Positions 16,036 to 24,535 of a DNA stretch of 64,000 nt are shown one piece after another (within the stretch, counting starts at the first letter, position 1; every line of letters starts with the position of its first letter). Below the pieces are notes generated by a model. The model was not told where the DNA came from. It saw nothing but the letters and a program-made list of their open reading frames with translations, and ran no database searches. Position numbers and translations under genes: made by a program. Origin of the DNA: Sphingomonas crocodyli (GTDB lineage Bacteria > Pseudomonadota > Alphaproteobacteria > Sphingomonadales > Sphingomonadaceae); contig NZ_SACN01000001.1 of NCBI RefSeq assembly GCF_004005865.1, positions 2,480,001 to 2,544,000 of the forward strand. The letters are read 5' to 3'.

Positions 16036-16923
16036 TCAGATCGTCGAGAGGCTGCTGAACAGCCAGTCGTGGAACAATCGCACCGCGCGGTTGGACAAAG
16101 CCGGGCGGCGACAGGCGAACCAGTAGCTGTACGGGCTCTCGATCTTCTGGCTGTCGAACAGGTTCACCAGCCGCGTGTCATGCGCGCCGTCCAGATGCCC
16201 CTGGAGCATGAAGGCGATGCCCAGCCCCTGCGCCGCCGCCTCGAGCATCAGCTGCCCCGAGTCGAAATGGTCGACTGCCGCCGGCTCCAGATCCTCGAGT
16301 CCCATCGCCTCGCGCCACGCCGAAAAGACTTCGGGCATGTCGCGGTGGAGGAAGATCGTCGTGCGGGCCAGATCCTCCGGCCCCGTGATCGGATAGCGCC
16401 CCTCCAGCATCGATCGGCTGCCGATCGCGGCGGCGAAGTCGCGGTCGATCCGGCGCGAATAGAGGCTGACGTCCACGTCGCGCGCCAGCACGATCGCCGC
16501 ATCGACGCCCTCGCCCAGCCGCGACAGTGCGTGCGCGGCGGTGTCGATATCGATGTGCAGTTCGGGATGTTTTTCGCGCAATTCCGGCAATCGGCCGATC
16601 AGCCGCTGCGACGCAAACAATGGCAGCACGCCCAGGCGCAGGCGCAGCACTTCGGTGTCGCCCGAGGTCGCGTCGATCGCCAGCGTCAGCGCGTCGAGCG
16701 CGGGGGCGATCCGGTTGAGCAGCATTTCGCCGTCGCTCGACAACACCATCGCCTGATGCCGCCGTTCGAACAGATTGCGCCCCAGAAAGCGTTCGAGCGC
16801 CTGGACGCGACGGCTGAGCGCAGGCGAAGACAGCGCCAGCTCCTCGGCTGCCGCTTTGACTGATCCGAGGCGCGCGACATGCACGAACGCCTCGATGGCC
16901 GTGAGAGGTGGAAGCCTGCGCAT
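16036..16923 (-). CDS. LysR-family transcriptional regulator (GcvA-like)
   Basis: The 295-residue protein has the N-terminal winged helix-turn-helix (LPPLTAIEAFVHVARLGSVK onward, residues 3-60, with SSPALSRRVQALE as recognition helix) and a type 2 periplasmic-binding-like effector domain from about 90. The N-terminus resembles GcvA/AmpR regulators. The start at 16923 was preferred over one 13 codons upstream because MRRLPPLTA is the usual family beginning. LysR genes often control a divergent neighbour, but the next gene rightward starts 396 bases away behind a terminator. Confidence 0.88.
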   Translation of the reverse strand: MRRLPPLTAIEAFVHVARLGSVKAAAEELALSSPALSRRVQALERFLGRNLFERRHQAMVLSSDGEMLLNRIAPALDALTLAIDATSGDTEVLRLRLGVLPLFASQRLIGRLPELREKHPELHIDIDTAAHALSRLGEGVDAAIVLARDVDVSLYSRRIDRDFAAAIGSRSMLEGRYPITGPEDLARTTIFLHRDMPEVFSAWREAMGLEDLEPAAVDHFDSGQLMLEAAAQGLGIAFMLQGHLDGAHDTRLVNLFDSQKIESPYSYWFACRRPALSNRAVRLFHDWLFSSLSTI

Positions 16924-17036
16924 CGTCCCTTTTGCCCCGTATTGGCAGTTTCCGCACCGCATCGCAGCACGGCAAGGTCACGGCACCTCCCCTCGGATAC
17001 CGCTATTTTCAGCCGATAAAACTGGGATAGTGCATC

Positions 17037-17170
17037 ATTGCAACAATTGCAACCATCCGATCATGTTCCGCACTTGCTCAAGATGATGCTGCGGCGCACA
17101 AAGGTCGTGCCTTTCAGGCATCCTCTCCTAAAACTTTCCAGGCCGGTCCTTCGGGATCGGCCCTTTTTTT
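17037..17170 (+). ncRNA. Candidate small RNA ending at an orphan terminator
   Basis: The 395-bp gap 16924-17318 contains a strong rightward terminator with no plus-strand gene between it and position 16032. A non-coding transcript is the simplest explanation. The unpaired stretch just before the terminator has CCTCTCC, a pyrimidine-rich seed able to pair with Shine-Dalgarno sequences. The 5' end given here is a guess; no promoter could be fixed. Confidence 0.35.
17141..17170 (+). terminator. Orphan intrinsic terminator
   Basis: GGCCGGTCC and GGATCGGCC pair around a TTCG tetraloop and are followed by C and seven T. The left flank lacks a T-run on the other strand, so the direction is rightward. 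Confidence 0.8.
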
Positions 17171-17318
17171 GCCCTTGCGGTGCTTCTCCGTCGCAACCAC
17201 ATGGCGCCTCATCCTTTTTTACACCCGGACGACGTTTCGGTGACGGTACGCCGCTTGCCTTCGGGACGATGTTGCGTCAACGGATGCGGAATCCATAAGA
17301 AAGATCGCCAGGAGCATC

Positions 17319-17972
17319 ATGGGTAATCTCCCCGGGGAAATCGCACTCAAGAGCCGCACCCGCCTCTCGCGCCGCGGCGGTGCCCCCAATCCCTTCGCGC
17401 TCTTCTTCACCCAGTTTCTGCGCCATCCGGTGATGATCGGTTCGATCATCCCGTCGTCGCGCCGCACGATCGACAAGATGCTGTCGCGGGTCGACTGGGC
17501 GAATACGAAGCTGTTCGTCGAATATGGTCCGGGTGTCGGCACCTTCTGCGGCGCGATCCTCGATCGACTGCCGGCGGACGGCACATTGCTGGTGATCGAT
17601 ACCAACCCGGTGTTCATCGATTACCTGCGCCGCCGCTTCGCCGATCCGCGGTTCATCGCGGTCAACGGCTCGGCCGCCGACGTGAACGAGATCATCGCCT
17701 CGCACGGGTTCAAGGCGGCAGACTATGTCCTGTCCGGCCTGCCCTTCTCCACGCTGCCGCCGGGCGTCGCGCCTGCGATTGCGGAGGCGACGCACCGCGT
17801 GCTGGCGCCGGGCGGCCAGTTCCTGGTCTATCAATATGCCGCCAAGATCGTGAAGCTGCTCAGCCCGCATTTCGCGCGGATCGATGAGGGGCTGGAATGG
17901 ATCAACATCCCGCCGTGCCACCTCTATTGGGCGCACAAGGATGCGGCCGAGCCGGTGGCCGAAGCGGCCTGA
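17319..17972 (+). CDS. SAM-dependent methyltransferase, phospholipid N-methyltransferase-like
   Basis: The 217-residue protein resembles the PmtA/COG3963 group. A basic N-terminus with FALFFTQFLRHPVMIGSIIPS (split across about residues 26-46) is typical of these membrane-associated enzymes. Motif I VEYGPGVGTF is near residue 68 and DTNPVFIDYLRRRF follows. PmtA enzymes methylate phosphatidylethanolamine toward phosphatidylcholine; the substrate here is not proven and rRNA-dimethylase-like members also exist. A purine-rich AGGAG lies upstream of the ATG. Confidence 0.75.
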   Translation: MGNLPGEIALKSRTRLSRRGGAPNPFALFFTQFLRHPVMIGSIIPSSRRTIDKMLSRVDWANTKLFVEYGPGVGTFCGAILDRLPADGTLLVIDTNPVFIDYLRRRFADPRFIAVNGSAADVNEIIASHGFKAADYVLSGLPFSTLPPGVAPAIAEATHRVLAPGGQFLVYQYAAKIVKLLSPHFARIDEGLEWINIPPCHLYWAHKDAAEPVAEAA

Positions 17973-18052
17973 AGGCCATTTTCCTTTACTTTGGCGGCCC
18001 GGCCTGATAGCCGCCCCGCTTTCCCTGATCTCCCGTATTCGGAGCCTGAAGT

Positions 18053-18394
18053 ATGGCGCGCGTTACCGTCGAGGATTGCGTCGACAAGATTCCCAACCGG
18101 TTCGATCTGGTCCTGCTGGCCGCGCAGCGCGCGCGCCAGATTTCGGGCGGCGCCGAACTGACCCTCGATCGCGATCGCGATAAAAACCCGGTCGTCGCGC
18201 TGCGCGAGATCGCCGAACAGACGATCACGCCCGCCGAACTGCACGATTCGGTCGTCGGCTCGCTCCAGAAGGTCCAGGTGGACGATGAGGATGCGCCCGA
18301 TGAAATCGGTTCGCTCTCGGCCTCGGCCGAAGCGCTGCGCCTGACCGCGGCGGCCCCGCCCCGCAATCAGAATATCGGCGGCGATTACGACTAA
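18053..18394 (+). CDS. rpoZ: RNA polymerase omega subunit
   Basis: The 113-residue protein begins [20 protein letters not shown], the standard omega N-terminus, and continues with [12 protein letters not shown] and the [11 protein letters not shown] segment. It helps assemble RNA polymerase through beta-prime and forms part of a ppGpp binding site. The next gene encodes the ppGpp enzyme, the same rpoZ-spoT order seen in many proteobacteria. The C-terminal 40 residues are variable, as usual. Confidence 0.95.
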   Translation: MARVTVEDCVDKIPNRFDLVLLAAQRARQISGGAELTLDRDRDKNPVVALREIAEQTITPAELHDSVVGSLQKVQVDDEDAPDEIGSLSASAEALRLTAAAPPRNQNIGGDYD

Positions 18395-18404
18395 CCCCTA
18401 ATTC

Positions 18405-18495
18405 CGTCATCCCGGCGGAGGCCGGGATCTCAGGAGGTGGTGAGGCCAGCTCGCCGCAAGAGTCTCCTGAGATCCCGGCCTCCGCCGGGATGACG
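18405..18495. repeat. Intergenic inverted repeat, family 2, copy b
   Basis: The same long arms as copy a lie between rpoZ (11 bases from its stop) and the Rel/SpoT gene. It could act as a terminator or RNA-processing hairpin within what would otherwise be one operon. Confidence 0.9.
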
Positions 18496-18580
18496 ATCCG
18501 GTCGGAATTGTTGCGTTTCTGCCACAATTCCCGCGCTTTGCCTGTTGCGCAAATGCCCCTCGCCACCCCATTGTTAGGGT

Positions 18581-20671
18581 GTGCTGAGACAATATGAACT
18601 GGTCGACCGGGTCCTCGCTTATGACCCCGACGCCGACGAGGCGCTGCTGAACCGCGCCTACGTCTTTTCCATGCAGGCCCACGGATCGCAGAAGCGCGCC
18701 AGCGGCGATCCCTATTTCAGCCACCCGATCGAGGTGGCGGGCATCCTGACCGACCTGAAGCTCGATGCCGAGACGATCGCCACCGCGATCCTCCACGACA
18801 CGATCGAGGATACGGTCGCCACCCCCGAACAGATCGAAAAGACTTTCGGCGGATCGGTCGCCCGCCTCGTCGACGGCGTCACTAAGCTGTCGAAGATCGA
18901 GGCACAGACCGAGAATGAGCGCGCCGCCGAAAATCTGCGCAAATTCCTGCTCGCGATGTCGGACGACATCCGCGTCCTGCTGGTGAAGCTGGCGGACCGG
19001 CTGCACAATATGCGCACGCTCCATCATATCCCGTCCGAGGCGAAGCGCCGCCGGATCGCCAAGGAGACGATGGACATCTACGCCCCGCTCGCCGAGCGGA
19101 TCGGCATGTACGAGTTCATGCGCGAGATGCAGACGCTCGCCTTCCAGCAACTCGAACCCGAAGCCTATGAATCGATCGTCAAGCGGCTCGAACTGCTCAA
19201 GGAAGGCGGCGGCGATCTGATCGCGCGGATCAGCTCGGGCCTGCGCCTGCAGCTGGGCCGTGCGGGCATCAATGCCGAGATTCAGGGCCGCGAAAAGCAT
19301 CCCTATTCGATCTGGCGCAAGATGGCCGAACGCCACATCAGCTTCGAACAATTGTCGGACGTGATGGCCTTCCGCGTGATCGTGAAGGATGTCGAGGCGT
19401 GTTACCGCGCGCTGGGCATCATCCACCGCCGCTGGCCGATGGTTCCGGGCCGCTTCAAGGATTATGTCTCGACGCCCAAGCGCAACGGCTATCGCTCGCT
19501 CCACACATCGGTGATCCATAGCGAGAAGGTGCGTATCGAAATCCAGATCCGCACCGAGGATATGCACGCGCAGGCCGAATATGGCCTCGCGGCGCACTGG
19601 GCCTACAAGACCGGCAAGCCCGTCAATCACGATGGCGAGGCCAGTTGGATCCGCGATCTGGTCGACATCCTCGAACATGCCGAAAATCCGGAGGAGCTGC
19701 TCGAACATACCCGGATGGCGATGTATCAGGATCGCATCTTCGCCTTCTCCCCCACCGGCGAGCTGATCCAGCTGCCCAAGGGATCGACCCCGGTCGACTT
19801 CGCTTATGCGGTCCACACCGATCTGGGCGATCAGACCGTCGGCGCGAAGGTCAACGGCCGTGTCGTGCCGCTGCGCACCCCGCTCGAAAATGGCGATCAG
19901 GTCGAAATCCTGCGCTCCAAGGCGCAGGAGCCACAGCCCGAATGGCTCAACTTCGCCGTCACCGGCAAGGCGCGCTCGACGATCCGCCGCTACGTCCGCG
20001 ACAAGGAGCGTGACGAGACGGTCGCGCTGGGCCGGAAGTTCTACGACGAGATCGTCGCCCGCCTCCCCGCCCAGCTCAAGCCCGGCGCGCTGGCCGAGGC
20101 GCTGAAACGCCTCAAGATCGGCGACGAGGATACGCTGATGGAGTCGATCGCGCGCAAGCTGATCGACGACACCACGCTGATGGACGCGCTGATGCCCGGC
20201 ATCGTCGAGAAGATGGGGCCGAGCCTGCCGTCGGGGCAGAAGGAGGCGATCTCGATCGTCGGCCTCACCCCCGGCGTGGCGTTCCAGCTCGCGACCTGCT
20301 GCAACCCCGTCCCCGGCGACCGCATCGTCGGCCTGCGCCGTCCCGACCAGCCGGTTGAGGTCCACGCGATCGACTGCCGCCGCCTCGCCGAAAGCCAGGA
20401 CGCCGACTGGGTCGACCTCGCCTGGGGCAAGACCGACCACGGCGCCGCCCGCCTGCGCGTAATCGTCCGCAACGAACCCGGCTCGCTGGGCGTGATGGCG
20501 GGCATTTTGGGCGCGCATCAGGCGAACATCATCAACCTGTCCCTCTCGCACCGCGACGCCAGCTTCCACACCTACGACGTGACCGTGGAGGTTCAGGACG
20601 TCTCGCACCTGATGAAGATTTTGGCGGCGCTACGTGCGGCCGACGCGATCAGCCAGGCGGAGCGGGTTTAG
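18581..20671 (+). CDS. spoT: Bifunctional (p)ppGpp synthetase/hydrolase
   Basis: The 696-residue Rel/SpoT homologue has an HD hydrolase domain with an intact HD pair at H72/D73 (LHDTIED), a synthetase domain with GRFKDYVSTPKRNGYRSLH near 290-310 and EIQIRTEDMHAQAEYG near 325, a TGS domain near 390-450, and a C-terminal ACT domain near 620-696. The RFKD motif is the RxKD form seen in bifunctional enzymes rather than the ExDD form of RelA. It both makes and degrades the alarmone. The start is GTG, forced by an in-frame TAG two codons upstream, and MLRQYELV is the family's usual beginning. Confidence 0.93.
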   Translation: MLRQYELVDRVLAYDPDADEALLNRAYVFSMQAHGSQKRASGDPYFSHPIEVAGILTDLKLDAETIATAILHDTIEDTVATPEQIEKTFGGSVARLVDGVTKLSKIEAQTENERAAENLRKFLLAMSDDIRVLLVKLADRLHNMRTLHHIPSEAKRRRIAKETMDIYAPLAERIGMYEFMREMQTLAFQQLEPEAYESIVKRLELLKEGGGDLIARISSGLRLQLGRAGINAEIQGREKHPYSIWRKMAERHISFEQLSDVMAFRVIVKDVEACYRALGIIHRRWPMVPGRFKDYVSTPKRNGYRSLHTSVIHSEKVRIEIQIRTEDMHAQAEYGLAAHWAYKTGKPVNHDGEASWIRDLVDILEHAENPEELLEHTRMAMYQDRIFAFSPTGELIQLPKGSTPVDFAYAVHTDLGDQTVGAKVNGRVVPLRTPLENGDQVEILRSKAQEPQPEWLNFAVTGKARSTIRRYVRDKERDETVALGRKFYDEIVARLPAQLKPGALAEALKRLKIGDEDTLMESIARKLIDDTTLMDALMPGIVEKMGPSLPSGQKEAISIVGLTPGVAFQLATCCNPVPGDRIVGLRRPDQPVEVHAIDCRRLAESQDADWVDLAWGKTDHGAARLRVIVRNEPGSLGVMAGILGAHQANIINLSLSHRDASFHTYDVTVEVQDVSHLMKILAALRAADAISQAERV

Positions 20672-20706
20672 AGAGCGAGTTCAGGGCGCGCGCCCTCCTC
20701 CCCACT

Positions 20707-20799
20707 CGTCATTGCGAGAAGCCGAAGGCGAAGAAGCAATCCAGGCCCGCACAGGAGAGTAGCGAAGGCCTGGATTGCTTCGCTCCGCTCGCAATGACG
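20707..20799. repeat. Intergenic inverted repeat, family 1, copy B
   Basis: It lies between the convergent spoT gene and the lipoprotein gene at 20811. The arms carry CGTCATTGCGAG and GAAGCAATCCAGGCC. Confidence 0.9.
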
Positions 20800-20810
20800 A
20801 GAATAGGTGG

Positions 20811-21212
20811 CTAGCTGCCGTTCGTTTTGGACGGCCACCACACCGAAATCACATATTTCGAGTACGGGCTTTTTCGAAGCGTGACGTGACCGCCGGAAGG
20901 AGTCTCAAACGTCGCGCTATCAGCGTTCTGAAAGAGCGCCTCTATCGCAGCGACGGAAGACGCTGGGCAATAATCCTGCATGACGACTTGGACAGCGTAT
21001 TCCGGCATGACGGACGCGTTTGCCGTAGCCGGCGAGCTTGTCTGGAATATACTGGCTTCAGGACAAATGGGCAGACCAGTGTCTCGCGCCAATTTCCGAG
21101 CAAGGGCGGGATCGCGATAATAACCGCCACAGTCGTTCGTGCATGACGACGGCTCGGTTCGGGAGCAGGCGGACAACAAAACCAGCGCTCCAAATGCCCA
21201 GATACATCTCAT
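20811..21212 (-). CDS. Hypothetical lipoprotein
   Basis: The 133-residue product has a short hydrophobic signal ending in the lipobox LLSAC, with the acylated cysteine at residue 16. The mature part has CTNDCGGYYRDPALARK near the N-terminus and several cysteines that could form disulphides. The start at 21212 gives the signal peptide directly; an upstream start would bury it. I do not recognise the family. Confidence 0.65.
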   Translation of the reverse strand: MRCIWAFGALVLLSACSRTEPSSCTNDCGGYYRDPALARKLARDTGLPICPEASIFQTSSPATANASVMPEYAVQVVMQDYCPASSVAAIEALFQNADSATFETPSGGHVTLRKSPYSKYVISVWWPSKTNGS

Positions 21213-21261
21213 CAGGCTAGGTTTGCATGGGCTCAGAAGGCCTGCAACTCCCACACAAAAA

Positions 21262-21288
21262 GTCACCCCGAACCGAGTCCGGGGTGAC
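21262..21288. repeat. Short inverted repeat, GTCACCCCG type
   Basis: GTCACCCCG and CGGGGTGAC-like arms surround an AACCGAGTC centre between the lipoprotein and OmpA-family genes. A related copy lies at 56668-56692. Confidence 0.6.
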
Positions 21289-21350
21289 ACAAGAGAATAC
21301 GCTACTCGCACAGCATGCCGGGGCGGGCCCGCAGGACCGCCCCGCGCGCA

Positions 21351-22196
21351 TCACATATTGTCGACGCTCTTGCTGACCATCACGTTCACCGCGACGCGGC
21401 GGTTCTGCGCCTTGCCTTCTTCGGTGTCGTTGCTGGCCAGCGGATCGGCGGTGGCCATGCCGGTCGGGGTCAGCATGCGATAAGGCTTCCAGCCGCACGC
21501 CTGCTGCAGATAGTTGATCACGCGGCTCGCGCGCTTTTCGCTGAGCGCCTGGTTCACGTCCTCGCTGCCCGTCGAGTCGGTATAGCCGATGACCAGCAGC
21601 AGCGCGTTTTCGGTCGCATTGGCCTGCGTCGCGGTCGAGCAGAGCTGTTCCTTGTCCGCTTCCGACAGGTTCGACTTGCCGGTGTCGAAATGGACGTTGG
21701 TCGTGTGCTTGATGTTATACTTGTCGATGTCGCCCACGCGGCCGCGCAGCGCCTCGGTGGCCGCCGCCTGCTCGACGAAACGCTGCTCGGTGGCGTTGCG
21801 GATCATCGTCGCGGTCTTGAGGTCGCGGGTCTCGAACGTGATCTGGCTGGCGACGAGCTGGCCGCCGCCCTGCATCGTCTTCACCTTCACCGGCAGGCCG
21901 TTGAGCAGCGAGTCCGAAGACCTTTTGCCCTTGATCTTGGTGGCCGAATTGACGGCGACGATCGTGCTGCCGCCGTCGGCGGTCGTCACCTTCATCTTGT
22001 CGCCTTCGCGTGCGGAGATAACGCCCTTGATTTCAGGGCCCTTAGTCATCTCAACCGGCTCTGCGGTCGGCACGCCGTTGACGATAATATTGGGATCGTT
22101 CGCGTCCTGCTGTTGCGCAGACAAGCTGCCTGCGACGGGCAGAGCGACGATAGCAAGAAGGGCATAAAGACTTGGCCTGTTGGCAATGACACGCAT
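21351..22196 (-). CDS. OmpA-family outer-membrane protein
   Basis: The 281-residue protein has a signal peptide (about residues 1-27, cleaved near SLSAQQ), a central beta-rich region (about 45-120), and a C-terminal OmpA domain (about 170-275) that binds peptidoglycan, with NVHFDTGKSNLSEADKEQL and the conserved GYTDSTGSEDVNQALSEKRA. The central domain is not an OmpA barrel; its repeated strands resemble a DUF5666-like fold, which is uncertain. The 308-bp region upstream to the dinB gene holds repeat family 1 copy C; nothing else was recognised there. Confidence 0.85.
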   Translation of the reverse strand: MRVIANRPSLYALLAIVALPVAGSLSAQQQDANDPNIIVNGVPTAEPVEMTKGPEIKGVISAREGDKMKVTTADGGSTIVAVNSATKIKGKRSSDSLLNGLPVKVKTMQGGGQLVASQITFETRDLKTATMIRNATEQRFVEQAAATEALRGRVGDIDKYNIKHTTNVHFDTGKSNLSEADKEQLCSTATQANATENALLLVIGYTDSTGSEDVNQALSEKRASRVINYLQQACGWKPYRMLTPTGMATADPLASNDTEEGKAQNRRVAVNVMVSKSVDNM

Positions 22197-22377
22197 ATAG
22201 CGACTCCTCTATCCTGTCCCCCGGCTGACATTGCGTGTCCAGAACGACCTTTCTGCTGGATGAACGCTGTCCGTAAGAGCGTTCATGTTGCCGATGACGC
22301 GAGCGTGGCGTGCGGCGAATTGATGCAAAATGTGTCCGGAGCGTCGCTTTGAGTGACTGCCGACTCCGCCCCAAACT

Positions 22378-22486
22378 CGTCATTGCGAGCGTAGCGAAGC
22401 AATCCAGGCCCGTATGACAGTGGCTCGCGACCTAACTCCAGTGCGGGCCTGGATTGCTTCGTCGCCTTCGGCTTCTCGCAATGACG
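22378..22486. repeat. Intergenic inverted repeat, family 1, copy C
   Basis: The element lies between the ompA-like gene start and the dinB stop. Outer arms extend to the CCCC/GGGG flanks seen in other copies. Confidence 0.9.
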
Positions 22487-22504
22487 AGGTGGGGAGTGGA
22501 GCCT

Positions 22505-23620
22505 CTACGGAAAGGCGATCAGCTCCAGTTCGAGCTGCTCGACCTCCACCTCGGGCACGTCGAAGCCCGACAGGGTGACGCCCAGCAGGCGCACCCCCTG
22601 CTCCACCGGCTCCAGCGGGGCGAGCAGGGCCAGCGCGACTTCGGCCACCGTGCCGGCATCGTCGATCGGCACCGGCAGGGTCTTCGCCCGCGTGATCGTG
22701 CGGAAATCGGCGTAGCGCAATTTGATCGATACGGTGCGCCCTGCCTTGCCGCTGCGCGCCGCGTGGCGCGCGACCGTTTCGCTCGCGTCGCGGAAGAAGG
22801 CCGCCATCTCGTCATGCGCGAACACGTCCTGAAAGAAGGTCGTCTCGTGCCCGATCGATTTGCGCACCCGATCGGGCTTCACCTGCCGATGATCGATCCC
22901 CCGCGCGGCGAGGTAATAATAATTGCCCGACTTGCCGAAATGCCGGTCGAGCAGTTCGCGGCTCGCGCGGCGCAGGTCGGCGCCGGTGTGGATGCCCAGC
23001 TTTTCCATCCGCTTCGCCGTGACCGGCCCGATCCCGTGGAAGCGCCCGATCGGCAGCTTTCCCACGAAATCCGGCCCCGCATCGGGCCGCACCACGCAGA
23101 TGCCGTTGGGCTTGTTCTGGTCCGACGCGATCTTGGCGATGAACTTGTTGTACGAAACCCCCGCCGACGCGGTCAGCCCCGTCTCCGCCTTGATCCGCCG
23201 CCTGATCTCCTGCGCGATCGCGGTCGCGGAGCCAAATTCGGGATGGCCCGCGCTGACGTCCAGATAGGCTTCGTCGAGCGACAGCGGCTCGATCAACGGG
23301 GTGAAATCGGCGAATATCTCGTGGATCTGACGCGACACCGCCTTGTAGGCGTCGAAGCGCGGCTTCACGAACACCAGATCGGGGCACATGCGCCGTGCCT
23401 GCGACGACGCCATCGCCGATCGCACCCCGTAGGCGCGCGCCTCATAGCTTGCCGCCGCGACCACGCCGCGCTCGCGCGTGCCGCCCACCGCCACCGGCTT
23501 GCCGCGCAGCGACGGATCGTCGCGCTGTTCGACCGAGGCGTAGAAAGCGTCCATGTCGATATGGATGATCTTGCGGCCATCGCTGTCGGGCCGATGCGCG
23601 CTGTCTTCAGGGGCGTCCAC
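22505..23620 (-). CDS. dinB: DNA polymerase IV
   Basis: The 371-residue Y-family polymerase carries out translesion synthesis. The catalytic carboxylates are in DMDAFYASVE (D22, D24) and SLDEAYLDV (D116, E117). Helix-hairpin-helix and little-finger domains follow from about 190. The C-terminus lacks an obvious QL-S/DLF clamp motif apart from EQLELELIAF. The start is GTG at 23620. No LexA box was found in its upstream region, so control by the SOS response is not supported here. Confidence 0.92.
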   Translation of the reverse strand: MDAPEDSAHRPDSDGRKIIHIDMDAFYASVEQRDDPSLRGKPVAVGGTRERGVVAAASYEARAYGVRSAMASSQARRMCPDLVFVKPRFDAYKAVSRQIHEIFADFTPLIEPLSLDEAYLDVSAGHPEFGSATAIAQEIRRRIKAETGLTASAGVSYNKFIAKIASDQNKPNGICVVRPDAGPDFVGKLPIGRFHGIGPVTAKRMEKLGIHTGADLRRASRELLDRHFGKSGNYYYLAARGIDHRQVKPDRVRKSIGHETTFFQDVFAHDEMAAFFRDASETVARHAARSGKAGRTVSIKLRYADFRTITRAKTLPVPIDDAGTVAEVALALLAPLEPVEQGVRLLGVTLSGFDVPEVEVEQLELELIAFP

Positions 23621-23718
23621 GGAACAAAGCCGATACAGCAGCAGCGCGGCTCAATCCATAGCGGCAATCATTGCATCGCGCGTCGCCATGCGGTTCGTCG
23701 CATGAAAGTGCGAAAATC

Positions 23719-23744
23719 GGAACCGTTCCGAAGTTCCAAGGGTT
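23719..23744 (+). promoter_or_regulatory. Possible EcfG-type (general stress) promoter
   Basis: GGAAC (23719-23723) is followed after 17 bases by GGTT (23741-23744), close to the GGAAC-N16/17-CGTT pattern of alphaproteobacterial EcfG promoters. It lies 33 bases before the ATG of the histone-H1-like gene. The -10 differs from consensus at one base. Confidence 0.4.
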
Positions 23745-23776
23745 CTGCCTCCGAACTGATTTGTAAGGAGTGAGTG

Positions 23777-24259
23777 ATGGCTACCACGACCCGCACCCGC
23801 TCGACGCCCAAGCGTTCCACGACGCCGCGTCGTCGCAGCACCTCTGCAACCGGGGCGACCCGTTCGGCGAGCGCGAAGAGCGCGTCGACCCGTAAGAAAT
23901 CGACCACCACGGTCAGCGACATCAGCAGCCGTGCGCAAAAGGCGATCCAGTCGGTTCCTGTGAACCGCAAGACGATCTCGATCGGCCTGGGCGCCCTCGC
24001 CGCCGCCGCGATCGCCGGCGTCGCCGCCTATCTGGGCCGCGAGCGTATCGGCCAGCTCGCCACGCAGGGCCGCGAAAAGCTGTCGGGTGCTACCGCACAG
24101 AGCCGCGACACGCTCAAGAAGGTCGCCGACGACGTCAGCAAGCTGGCGCATGACCGGATCGACGAGGCCCGCGACAATATCCACCGCCTGCGCGGCCGGA
24201 CCAACGGCTCGACCAGCAGCGAGTCGGCCGATGTCAGCGTCTCGGCGCTCGCGAGTTAA
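23777..24259 (+). CDS. Histone-H1-like membrane-anchored protein
   Basis: The 160-residue protein starts with about 55 residues rich in Thr, Arg, Ser, Lys and Ala (for example TPKRSTTPRRRS), like the basic tails of bacterial H1-like proteins. A hydrophobic helix follows at about residues 68-87, then a charged amphipathic helix with GREKLSGATAQSRDTLKKVAD. It may tether DNA or act as a stress-induced envelope protein; neither is shown. AAGGAG is six bases before the ATG. A strong terminator follows. Confidence 0.7.
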   Translation: MATTTRTRSTPKRSTTPRRRSTSATGATRSASAKSASTRKKSTTTVSDISSRAQKAIQSVPVNRKTISIGLGALAAAAIAGVAAYLGRERIGQLATQGREKLSGATAQSRDTLKKVADDVSKLAHDRIDEARDNIHRLRGRTNGSTSSESADVSVSALAS

Positions 24260-24325
24260 CGCTTCCTCGTTAACCCTTCGACTATAGTGTTACCGCGCGG
24301 CACCCATCGGGAGCGGCGGGAACCG

Positions 24326-24362
24326 GAACGGCCGGGCCTTCGGACCCGGCCGTTCTTTTTTT
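24326..24362 (+). terminator. Intrinsic terminator after the H1-like gene
   Basis: GAACGGCCGGG and CCCGGCCGTTC pair around a short CCTTCGGA top, followed by seven T. It isolates ctrA from the upstream gene. Confidence 0.9.
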
Positions 24363-24432
24363 CCGGGCGTTAACCGCCACGCAACGGCTCTGGGGATATG
24401 GTTCCCTTATTAAGTAGTGACCGCAATCTCTC

Positions 24433-24447
24433 TTAATCCCGCTTTAA
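24433..24447. promoter_or_regulatory. CtrA box upstream of ctrA
   Basis: TTAA-N7-TTAA is the established full CtrA site and occurs here perfectly, about 90 bases before the ctrA start. Half sites TTAAC also occur nearby (24474-24478). Autoregulation is expected. No GANTC methylation site lies in the 173 bases upstream of ctrA after the terminator. Confidence 0.75.
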
Positions 24448-24535
24448 CCTTTTGCCTTCATATCTTCGATGGTTAACATCGGGGTTCCGATGAGCGGCGT
24501 GATGCTCTCGGGACGACATAGGCAAGGAACGACCA

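Noticed and set aside
18407..20608. A 733-codon minus-strand frame opposite the Rel/SpoT gene
   Set aside because: Antisense shadow; the sense strand has HD, synthetase, TGS and ACT signatures.
23590..23680. LexA box upstream of dinB
   Set aside because: A single GAAC is present but no second one at seven bases, so SOS control is not supported.
24257..24273. Second CtrA site after the H1-like gene
   Set aside because: The two TTAA halves are ten bases apart instead of seven.
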